From Bugulina stolonifera (lineage: Eukaryota; Bryozoa; Gymnolaemata; Cheilostomatida; Bugulidae), in assembly GCA_935421135.1 (NCBI GenBank), contig OW285188.1, forward strand, positions 27,378,433 through 27,442,432: a stretch of 64,000 bases of DNA. The letters are read 5' to 3'. This document shows, piece after piece, positions 26,201 through 35,800 of the stretch (within the stretch, counting starts at the first letter, position 1; each line of letters begins with the position of its first letter). Below the pieces are notes generated by a model. That model made no database searches, was not told where the DNA came from, and worked only from the letters and a program-made list of their open reading frames with translations. A program made the position numbers and the translations under genes.

Positions 26201-26300
26201 CCTGTTGACTTTTCCCATTATTTATAGCCTATTGGACCATTACAATAGCTCCCCTTTTGATTTTCACATTTTGACTTTCTTTCCCTACATTCTTGTCTCA
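23300..26300 (-). mobile_element. Near full-length non-LTR retrotransposon (LINE)
   Basis: The element surrounds the long ORF at 23487-26183. An A-rich run on the minus strand near 23308-23318 could be its 3' tail. The 5' limit near 26.2-26.3 kb is uncertain and no target-site duplication was resolved. No separate upstream ORF was seen. It sits immediately 5' of the older LINE fragment. Confidence 0.65.
23487..26183 (-). CDS. LINE endonuclease/reverse transcriptase, 898 residues, intact frame
   Basis: N-terminal APE-type endonuclease: NIRSLRNK, CLTETMLD, GGGVAVYVHNSL, LNVYRPPG, GDFNFPAILW and the SDHSHI box, about residues 1-230. Reverse transcriptase from about residue 430: VAKVIPIHKKG, YYRPISLTCLLCKLFE, QHGFRAGRSCETQL, then motif A LNFSKAFDSV, GVPQGSVLGPLLFLIYINDL, and motif C CRLFADDAIIY. 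The end is LGVCLQNNLKW and LEYASQIWDPHQ, the usual C-terminal region. Motif A has Asn where the first catalytic Asp is expected, so the enzyme is probably inactive although the frame is open. The style is that of CR1/jockey-like elements; the exact clade is not assigned. Confidence 0.92.
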   Translation of the reverse strand: MEMFYVNIRSLRNKVTDIHWELASNPNIKIICLTETMLDNHIQSGELKIPGFSLYRNDRNIKGGGVAVYVHNSLISTIIQVESMAEALCLNITLKNAQFILLNVYRPPGNHDSALIPDLLQEVCNISLKTNASLVVCGDFNFPAILWEDNTHSGNKSLYDPFIAKICSLDLQQHVFEPTHIKGNILDLVLSSTSIIDQIVVQPPTLSDHSHITISLNLSIKSSEKPTKLIYIYENADLNSATQIFEPFQTEINRLINDQMPIDVVYDKFQEGVLLLRDACVPTRLICTNQQNSPWMNNTLEKALKKQKHLYNQMKTCPSTYIKSRYSKLRRANKKAVKSAKKSYLNKLLYKPLHTGNSKPFYKYLRQCRSNDSNLIPKLKHNNVMAETSEQKATVFNEFFESVFTIDDNRFCPIINFSPQGRAAEPLQVDKNGVLKLLKEIDCAKSCGPDELTGKMLKTFSSIIYTSASEIFCYSLKTSTLPSIWKVAKVIPIHKKGSTQSVSYYRPISLTCLLCKLFEHILSSHINNILKDLNYFTDSQHGFRAGRSCETQLAHTLGHISYLRDTGKTVDLIILNFSKAFDSVNHRKLLYKIRSIGFNSLIYSWLAEFLYSREQYVVIEDTQSTRKPVVSGVPQGSVLGPLLFLIYINDLPQQIQSHCRLFADDAIIYNTSEDKQILQEDLKALQKWSSEWQMSFNFSKCFFLQVGSDHQSQYSFDNKAIERVTSHSYLGVCLQNNLKWDSQISKMVTAATQKLGLLRRVLKTADTKTRKTAYFAIVRPHLEYASQIWDPHQRKYIKQLEKIQNQALRFIFRIKGQVSFTNIREHTQIESLTERRKKARLKLFHRCITEGIEPPFDYNYLNKYNTRQCQNTYTPYIKTSQFYYSFWPKTIRDMRLES

Positions 26301-27425
26301 ACTTATACTGCTCATCTCTTCATTCATCTTAATTGGTTTTGACTCTGACAGTAGGGGAAGAAGATCACTAAGATTCTCATCGGAGTAAAATTGCAGGCGA
26401 AAATATGAATTTTTAATTTAGTAGTTCAGCACATTCATTCATGACTGTCGTGTCCTTTGTGATGGCTCCGCCTGGCATCCTAAGCGAGGTATTGGGGTGC
26501 TCCTTTCTAAGAAACTAAACCAAATCTAATATCTAACCTTCCAAACCTAATCCCCTGGCCGGCCAGACCTTCTAATTCTAATATCTACACGTATGTGGTG
26601 TTATGATTGACTACTACAACAACAAAACTCCGCACACATGGGTCAATGAAACAAAGCGACATGATGCATTTGATTGGGAAAACCAGAAACCGGATGTTTT
26701 ATGGAAATGCATTAAGCTGAACCATGTTTTCATGTTTTAAATGATATCTTTACAACCAACTGATAGTATTACATGATTCAAATAAAAACCTGTGCCTTAG
26801 CCGTTCTTGCTAAAGCCTGTGTTGAACCAAAAATGGGCAGGGCACATTTCATATTATATCAACATTGTATGCATTGTGCATGCACGTGTTGGTCGTTGGG
26901 ACCAACGACTATGGAATCAAAGTTACTAGAATTATCTAGGGACTTCGTTTCCATCAAAAATTATTATTATTATTATTATATTTTGTTATCTCATAATTTT
27001 GTCATTCATTGGTTACACTGAACTAGTGCTAGCTTTACAGTAGAAATTAATATAAATAAATCAGCGATTGCTTTTCCAGTCCAGGCACCCCTTGTGTTTA
27101 CCAGGTCTCACTGAATCAGTGACTGATGCTCTTCTGCAAGACTCTCTGCAAGAGACTTGATTCACTGATCCGATGGCAAAAGTCAAATTTGAGTATAGGG
27201 CCTATCACCCAACTATTGAATATCAATAGAATCAAGAATATTAATTAATTCATTATATTCCTGACTTTTACGACTAGAACTCCATGACCAGCCTGGCCAC
27301 CACACCTCACGAGTCACGACTAAATTCACTAATCAATGTTTTTCTTTCACTTTGCAACAACTATCCAATGATAAAAATTGAAATAAAAATTAAAATCTTT
27401 GAAAGAATCTATTAATCATCAGCGC
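26184..27425. other. Intergenic; LINE 5' end then unremarkable AT-rich DNA
   Basis: The first 100-200 bases may be LINE 5' untranslated sequence. A short ATT microsatellite lies at about 26961-26982. No gene is supported. Confidence 0.45.
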
Positions 27426-27780
27426 CAAAGAGAGTAAAAGGAAAGAGGGATCACTCTGGCCAAAAACTGTCCCTCCCCGCAAGGAGTTGTGCCACCTTGT
27501 GTACAAATCCACGATGGCTATTGGCGTTCCGCAGGCCAATAAGAAGCGCTTCTTTATGAAGGCGCCCTATAAACTATCTGTTTATGTCAACGAGATTTTA
27601 ATACGCGATCCTAAATATAAAACTCGTTAAGTTGCAATTTAAGTCGAACAGCTATCCAAATTACCAGTAGGCAGATGGCGGGAAAGTGCATCGCGGAACG
27701 TCGGGACCGTCAAATTGGGCGTATTTGGTGGGACAGGGTATTATCATTGAGTGATCCCTCTTTCCTTTTACTCTCTTTGC
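27426..27780. mobile_element. 355-bp MITE with about 30-bp terminal inverted repeats
   Basis: CAAAGAGAGTAAAAGGAAAG at the left end is mirrored at the right end (CTTTCCTTTTACTCTCTTTG). Identity continues through GAGGGATCACTC on both sides. The flanks CAGCGC at 27420-27425 and 27781-27786 are a probable target-site duplication. The interior is more GC-rich than its surroundings and has no coding capacity. Confidence 0.85.
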
Positions 27781-29311
27781 CAGCGCTAACTCGGACTTGG
27801 ATCGAAGTCAGACTTGATGTCAATAAAAAGTAATTTCTAAAATTGTGAAGGCTATAGTCTTATCGTAGTTATGTGCTGCCTCACGTCAAGTCACCGTGCA
27901 GTGCAAGTCTGAAGTCAAATGGAAGGCAACTCCAAAAAGTTTCACAGTTGTTTTAGTAGACATTTCAATCCACGTATGGCTGGTAAATGGTGAAGGCTAA
28001 ATAAGTATCAGTATAGTAAAAGGTAAAATAAGAGGTTGAAAGAAAGCGCAGATTTGAAACTCAGAATCAAACAGGCCTTTCCTCTCTGCTAACTAACAGC
28101 TTACTAAGCTGCATGCTATATAAAAATATCATGCTAAGCTGCATGCTATATATTAACCGTTGTAACCCTTCATTTGGAGTTGTCTTGCCAAATACACTCC
28201 AGCATAAGCTGTGGCAGTATTGCCAAATTTGTGTTTGCGCCATATTGACTTGGTAAACCCACAAGTCAAAATCACAAGTCATTCACCTTTCCAAGTCTAA
28301 TCGAGTCAAGTCACATTGATATGCAAGTAAGTCCGAGGTCAAGTTGACTTATGACTTGTCTTGGCAAGTCAAGTCAAAACTACAACTTGAACCCAGCTCT
28401 GGTTCTAGCCAAACGAATCCACTAAAATACTAACTTTGTTGGCATTGTATTGTTAATTATCATTGTGATTAATTGATTATCATAAGTTTAAATCATTTAC
28501 ATGTTCAATGTATATAATAAAATGTATATTATTATCGGTGTCTGATGTGCATCAATTGTTTGGCTTGCCGTGCTTGTGTCATTCCGGGACCATGACTAAC
28601 AATAGATTAAGGTCTTCATCATAATTTATTTTGCTAATCAACTACATTGATTTATCATGGATGTTTCTATTATAAAAAAACTACAGTTGTTTTAATGCAA
28701 TTTCCATGTGCAACCACAGGTTGGCTAGTGTCAAATTGAGTACCTTACTCTATGGCCATTATAGAATAAAATAATTGTACAGGACCTTGCAAGGCGATTT
28801 GAAATCTATGCAGAAGATCTGTGTTGCTTAAGAAAATTGCAAGATGCATGACTGTCATATTTTAGGTTGGTCATTGGTCATTAATTTAAGACCCATTCCC
28901 TACATTATATCATGACATCATTGATTGTTTCCTGTTTCCAGTAATGCAAAAGGAAGCATGCCTTGTCTATTTTCTACCGATTTGCTAGCTACTTGTAGTC
29001 AGAAGTATAGTATACTGGTAGTATCTAGTGGTATGTGTGGTAGGTAGTTATGCAACATGTGTCATCTGAAAAGGATAGCTTGCAACACAGCTCGTTTTAC
29101 TCCTTCTGTATGGATTCAGATATCCATGTAACAAGAGAATTAACAACCTCTTCATGTTGAGAGTTACCATTGATATTCACAACAAACGTGGTTAATATAG
29201 CCAATAGTACAACAATCAATGGCAGCATATCCTGCATTCATTTGTAGTTAGAGGAAATCGGCAGTGGATACATGCACTTTATTTATCTTCTGCAGATAAC
29301 AAGAACTAACA
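27781..29311. other. Intergenic, upstream of the aldo/keto reductase
   Basis: Scattered copies of AAGTCAAGTC-type words (about 27.8-28.4 kb, with a similar stretch near 21.54 kb) suggest an old interspersed repeat. No exon is supported. The AKR promoter should be just before 29312, but no element could be fixed. Confidence 0.4.
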
Positions 29312-32010
29312 ATGTTGTATAGAAGACTAGGAAACAGTGGTGTAAAAGTTTCTAACATATGTCTTGGTACGATGACATTCGGGTCCAGCGACAGACCAGG
29401 CAACTGTAATGAGGAGCAGTCTCATGCAATCCTTGACAGGTTTGTATATGTAGTGCATATTTATTGAACTGGTCAACCAATCATAGTAGCTTAATGGCAG
29501 TGCTTAGGACCAATGAGTTAGCAGATCATTCAAGTGTTTGGTAAGGTTATGGTGACCCCCGTACTGTCACTGCACTGTGCTGCCATTTCATGCAGGTACT
29601 TGGAGCTTGGAGGAAACTTCATTGATACGGCGGATGTGTATAGCCGCAACTCCGAGTCTGAGAGATTTATTGGCACTTGGATAAATAAAATAGGAGGAAA
29701 AAGGGATGAGTTGGTCCTCGCTACCAAAGGAAGGTAATGGACTTTGTCTTCCTATTGGTTTAAGAATGTAGTGGGAGCTTTATTCATATACGAGTATATA
29801 TGAGTTGTATATATGTGTGTGTGTGCCTGCCATGTTGGGTGACATCAAAGGTTTTATTGTAAGCGGAGTGCTAGAACCACTGATATGTTTCCATATTGTA
29901 GAATGAAGGACGGACGTGAGGGACCAATAAATGGTGCTTGCCTCAGCCGCAAGCATTTGACCCATGAGGTAGAGGAAAGTTTAAAGCGTCTTCAGACGGA
30001 TTACATTGATCTCTACCAGTGGCATTGCTGGGACAAGACTACACCACTAGAGGAAAGCCTGAGGACGATGGATGACTTGATTAAGGCTGGAAAAATACGA
30101 TACTTTGGTGTGAGCAATTTCTGTGGCTGGCAACTTCAGAAGGTTTGTATGTAGGATTGACTTGATACCATTAATGCATATTTGCTATGGCTAGCCATGT
30201 GTATTGTTTGGTAAGTCTGTAGTGTATAGTAATTACTTATATGTATTTACAGTTAGTCGACCTCAGTAAGTCTATGGGCCTGAATCCCTGTATCAGTCTA
30301 CAGCAGCAGTATAGTCTATTGAGCAGAGAGCTGGAGCTCGACTTGTCAGAGATATGCAGTAATGAGGGAATAGCTGTACTACCATGGAGCCCTTTGAAAG
30401 GTTGGTCCATTAGCCTTGTATTCAACAATAGTGTATCATATGAGGTACAGCATGATATGACTATATACACGTAGGTATACATCTGGGTATGTGCTGTGTG
30501 CATGTGCTTGTGTGACATACAGGTGGCTACATGTGCTTGTGTGACATACAGATGGCTACATGCGCTTATGTGGCATACAGGTGGCTACATGTGCTTGTGT
30601 GGCATACAGGTGGCTACATGTGCTTGTGTGACATACAGGTGGCTACATGTGCTTGTGTGACATACAGGTGGCTGGTTGACAGGAAAGTTTGACAGGAATC
30701 AGTCTGCTCCTGCTGAAGGTACCCGAGTTCACTATTCAACAGTGAAAAATATGAGTCACCTGCAGAGCCACCCCAGCTGGGAGAGCTACTCAAAAAATGA
30801 GCAGGTTGGTCTCTTAGTCTAGAACTAGAATATAATCATGTATCTATGAATATCTATGCGTAGTCTTGATAATTTGATGATGTTTCTGACACATGAGGCC
30901 GTGTTGTGTATTTAGATTTAAGGTGTCTTCGCGACCTGAACTTCAGACCCATGACAATTTACGAAAATATTTTCCGGCACACTTCTGTCACAGGGTCGCG
31001 AACACACCGGCCTGGGCCAAAAGCAAATTCCTCATTTTTGTGCGAAGAAATCAGGTGTGCCGATGAGCTAGGGATGGTTTCGTCCAGCCAAGCAAAATCC
31101 CAGGCCAATAGCCCTTGTGACGGCCATCTTGTGATTTTTATTTGTGACCCGGGTCCGTCCAAGAGGTCGCGAAGACACCTTTAGCTGTACATATTGGCGT
31201 ATAGAAGAAGGCAACTCCCAGCCTCAGGTAGTACATACATGTACTGCGTAGTACACACTGCGTAGTACATACTGCAACCAGTGATAGTATAGTACATTAA
31301 TAACTAGTCTAACGAAAGGATAATATTGTATAGACCAAGTTCGGCGGCAATATTGTCTCTTGTAAACTGTCTGCATGAAGTACATGTATGTGTATGCTTT
31401 CTACTATGCATAAAGCAATACTATGTTGAACTCTGTTCTGAGTTTGAATTGTATTCTCTCTAGGTGTGGAACCTTCTAGATATAATGAAGGAAATATCTG
31501 CTGCTCATAGCAGATCTGTCTCTCAGGTTAGTCTCCATTTCTGTTCCCGTTTGATATACTTGTCTTGGCACGCCTGCCATTGTTCATGGGTTGAAAAGTC
31601 AAACCTGTCATCATTTATCATGACATGACTTCAACTCACTGTAATGCATTTTGTTTTCTCCTTTCTGATGTATTGCGTTACGGGATTGTTCATGAACAAA
31701 TTTTTTTAGAATAAACTGTATATGTAGCAATGTTGATGGCTGTGAATATCTGCCACCTTGCTCCTAATTTGTATTTTAAACTGTTGAACAGGTGGCACTC
31801 AGGTGGCTGCTGCAGAAGCAATCTGTTACATCCGTTGTCATTGGCTGTAAGTCGATTGCTCAGATGGAGGATAACATCGGGGCTAGTGATGGCTGGGAAC
31901 TATCAGAAGAAGAGATGGCTGCTCTGGATGCTGCATCACAGCCAGTCATTCCGTATCCCTACTCTATGATAACTAGGCTCAACAATAGATTTGACACATT
32001 CTTGAAATAG
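29312..32010 (+). CDS. Aldo/keto reductase, seven exons, complete
   Basis: NAD(P)H-dependent reductase of carbonyl substrates, (beta/alpha)8 barrel. Exons: 29312-29439, 29596-29733, 29902-30142, 30253-30400, 30668-30804, 31464-31526, 31792-32010 (stop TAG). They total 1074 nt, 357 residues, with all phases closing. Visible motifs: start [28 protein letters not shown] with the catalytic Asp and Tyr; LVLATKGR with the catalytic Lys; LYQWHCWD with the catalytic His; [29 protein letters not shown]; and [18 protein letters not shown] followed by the usual C-terminal cofactor-binding helix. The tetrad is complete. It resembles the bacterial-type YajO/IolS-like AKR branch more than vertebrate AKR1; substrate unknown. 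AATAAA is at 32242. Confidence 0.95.
30523..30667 (+). repeat. 29-bp tandem array in register with the AKR exon 5 acceptor
   Basis: Unit starts are at 30523, 30552, 30581, 30610 and 30639; the next position in register, 30668, is the first base of exon 5. Each unit carries CATACAG followed by GTGGCT (ATGGCT in one), the same bases as the true acceptor and the first six exon bases. The second unit follows a GATGG variant. Confidence 0.93.
30921..31180. mobile_element. 260-bp PIF/Harbinger-like MITE in AKR intron 5
   Basis: Perfect 17-bp terminal inverted repeats AGGTGTCTTCGCGACCT, flanked by TTA at 30918-30920 and 31181-31183. A 3-bp TTA/TAA target-site duplication is the hallmark of PIF/Harbinger elements. 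No transposase is encoded. A truncated relative lies at 48415. Confidence 0.88.
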
Positions 32011-32883
32011 GTGGACTTTTGGTCATAAATTTTCTCGGGCTGTAGGTTTTCTCTTTTCTAAAGTACAATTAGGCCTGGTAATTTTTTTGTAGCAACTATT
32101 TTCTATCAGCTATGCATTTTCGGATTTCCTATTCAGTTCTTGTTACCGATTTTATACTCTTGTTGATGTTATAGCGTATGTGCACTAGTTACCTTGTTAT
32201 AGTGTATGAGCACATGATTTGTTTCTTCTAATTCTAGCAAAAATAAATTATATACACAGTGTAGATCAGCTTTAGAAATAATTTTGAATCCAAGTATAAC
32301 ATTTTTATTTACAAAGAGTTGGTTCCACCTCACCCCATTTGTTCTGCTTGTGCTAGGAAGGGTGTGTGTGTGTGTGCGCGCGCGCGCGTGGGTGAATGCT
32401 CATCAATGTGCGATGATTTTTGGTGCTAGCTTGTTTAATCAACTACTTGCGTGGGCACCCATCAGTCATAGTTATTGACCAAAACTGGAATTGGTACCTC
32501 TTTGTCAGTACTCTGGCAACTTCCGAAACTGAGAGATGACAACTTCTAATTGGCTTAGTGGCCTTTGCGGCGTAAGTGCCGGAGTTGCGTTCTATTAATG
32601 AACTTGCGAAAATCGTTACAGCACAGTTCTTGCTGTAGCGTTTAGTGGACTGCAGGTAACAGAGATGACAACGTATTAAAGCTTGGTTACTTGCGGAAAT
32701 GATATAGTACTGGGATAAGAAATAAAAAACTTTCCACAAAGATCCATTCATATTACATTGATATTGAAATGAAAAATCTACCAACTAAAAACACATAGTA
32801 TCTCCTTGCTTGACAACATGAATGCTTGTGTGGATTAGTAATTCATGCCATCCATGCACCTTTTAGTACTAATGTAGCTCAAA
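32011..32883 (+). other. AKR 3' end and MED23 upstream region
   Basis: Holds the AKR 3' untranslated region and presumably the MED23 promoter. It contains a 29-bp alternating purine-pyrimidine tract at 32362-32390 (GT repeats changing to CG repeats). No coding exon is supported. Confidence 0.5.
32242..32247 (+). promoter_or_regulatory. AKR poly(A) signal AATAAA
   Basis: First canonical hexamer after the AKR stop, 230 nt downstream, inside the AKR-MED23 gap. Confidence 0.5.
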
Positions 32884-35800
32884 ATGACTGATCCTCAACT
32901 GGAGATTGTGGTTGAAAACTTTTTAAAACAATTGAATGTAAGTGAAGTTGAGTTAAACTGCTACTGGCAGCTCATTCAATATTTAAAAACAATATTGTTA
33001 ACCTAAGTAAGAATGATGTGTCATTTGTGCTTGTAAAGCTATTATTAGCCAAGATAATCCAGTTTTAATACTTTATTTCTGTCAATCGGCATAACAGGGC
33101 TTCGTAGCTCTACATCAGACCAGTGGCGTATCCCCCATTTCAAAGTTGGTGGGCCAGCATGGTTAAGGAAAGAACAAGGTGATACCATGGTAACAAAACA
33201 CATGGGTTACGGAAAACTTCTCATTTATGTACAATGTATATATGCAGCTAATATGTACAAAAAGTCAGATTCTCAAGACATGTAAAAGTATTTATTTTAG
33301 ATATACATACATTTAATTGTATAAATATAACAAAAATAGATTATTGATATCATGGTTTGAATTCCGCCCAGACATCTTCATTTATTTGAGCAAAACTTTG
33401 ATGAATTACAGCTTATTTTTTCACAACAATTCCATTGTATCTTCTAGCAATGTAAATATTGTTTATGGCGTTCCCCAGCTATATATAAATATTCAATGTC
33501 ATGCAAAAGTTAAGCCATTAATTTAGTAATCTCAATCTGCTTGTTGGGCTAAAAGTCATACTTTCAAGAGAATTAAACCAAAGTAGACTTACTCTTGTTT
33601 TCTCATTATCAAAAGCTTATTTAAGTCAGTCAGCTGTCATTTGTGCTCCCAAAAGTTAACACAGCCAGACCATCTGTCCGTATGCATGGATATGGCCCTG
33701 CTCTACATACACTTCTATGTTGGAAAATTTAGATGCACTCAAGTGGTTCTTTACTTAAAAGTAAAGCCTGTGCAATAGCCCTATATGTAGCCAGGTTCGA
33801 ATGCAATTAATTAATGGTTTTTACAGGTATTGACTGTAACTTGACTGTTTATTACTCTCTCGTATATATACAAAGAATTGTTAATGTTAGTGCTAGTTTA
33901 TAATGAATAAGGCCAGTAACTAGTACCTTCAGTGAGCTACATGTCATGTACTACTAAACATCTCCTGCATAGACCGAGCCACATGCATAGACCAAACAGT
34001 TAACAATGCTGACTGAAGGTAATAATAGCCGATATTAAAATGGGTTTATCTTGGCTACCACTAGGCTTAAAACGCAAACACTACATTGATCTTACTGAAC
34101 AATATTTTCAATTATTGAATGAGTGTCAGTTGTGGTTGAAAGTTGAAGTTTAGTTGGCCAGTCGCTAGTTGAAATTAAAAGTCTAGAGCAAGTTCCAGAA
34201 TGAGATTAATGTGGTTAGCTAGTCATCTCACTGAGTCATCTCACTGAGTCTAATGATGTAAAAATTACTGTCATTAGCTGACTGTTGTTGTAACTATCCA
34301 CATGAGGCCAGCCACTATAAAATGGAAGTAATGGAGAGAGAGCTGGTATGAAATACTAAAAGTAATAGATGTTCATATCCAATATTCCAGACATGAGATA
34401 GGGGTGATGACCTGAATGTGAACCTAATTAGATGATGCTTTTCCTACTAATATTTATACAGAGCAACAGTTTTATTGAGAATGCATTTGCTGGATTTATC
34501 TGCCTGGATGGAGAAAAGGAGGCTACGAGAGCAAAGCAGGAACAAGAGGCTGTAGTACAACTCTTCTCCAAGTTTAATGAGGTTAGAATGAGGTTAAGGA
34601 GGTTAGCTAGTCATCTCACTCTTTTATTGTAGCTTTGTGATGAGTGTAAAAACTTGCACAACGTTATATAATAGGCACTAATCCACCTAACAGCACACTA
34701 ATTCATGTAATCGCCCAATGCTGAATCTGCTTCCTATACAGACACAATTACACATGTACACGTACACTATACGCAATGTAAATATATCATGTACTCTCTT
34801 CATCTACTCCGTAGCCTAATGTGATTGCTGCCTGCAAACTGTTCGCTGAACACATATGTAAAGAGGAGAATTCGTTGAAAGCTCAGTCTTTGTTAAACTA
34901 CCTGGAGTACTTGGTCAAGTACAATAAGCTATCCTCCAAGTAGGTGCATTGGTTATCAACGATCAGACTGTGTGGCATTCTGTAATATAATATATCATTA
35001 TTAACATATGGTCATATATTGCAATGATATTTATTCTCTCTGTATATTCATAGGCCTCTGTGTGAAGCCTTACTAAATAGTTCAAACCTGAGCTACTCCA
35101 ACAGGGACACGTGGTGTGCAGTATTCCAGCTGGTCAGGAGGATCATTGGCGGAGTTGATTATAAGGTAGTACTATCTACCATCAGTAGATTGGATTGTTC
35201 ATAGGCTCTCTTATCAGTAGATTGGATTGTTCATAGGCTCTCTTATCAGTAGATTAGATTGTTCATAAGCTCTCTTATCAGTAGATCAGATTGTTCATAG
35301 GCTCTCTTATCAGTAGATTGGATTGTTCATAGGCTCTCTTATCAGTAGATTAGATTGTTCATAGGCTCTCTTATCAGTAGATCAGATTGTTCATAGGCTC
35401 TCTTATCAGTAGATTAGATTGTTCATAGGCTCTCTTATCAGTAGATTGGATTGTTCATAGGCTCTCTTATCAGTAGATCAGATTGTTCATAGGCTCTCTT
35501 ATCAGTAGATTAGATTGTTCATAGGCTCTCTTATCAGTAGATTGGATTGTTCATAGGCTCTCTTATCAGTAGATTAGATTGTTCATAGGCTCTCTTATCA
35601 GTAGATCAGATTGTTCATAGGCTCTCTTATCAGTAGATTGGATTGTTCATAGGCTCTCTTATCAGTAGATTAGATTGTTCATAGGCTCTCTTATCAGTAG
35701 ATTGGATTGTTCATAGGCTCTCTTATCAGTAGATCAGATTGTTCATAGGCTCTCTTATCAGTAGATTGGATTGTTCATAGGCTCTCTTATCAGTAGATTA

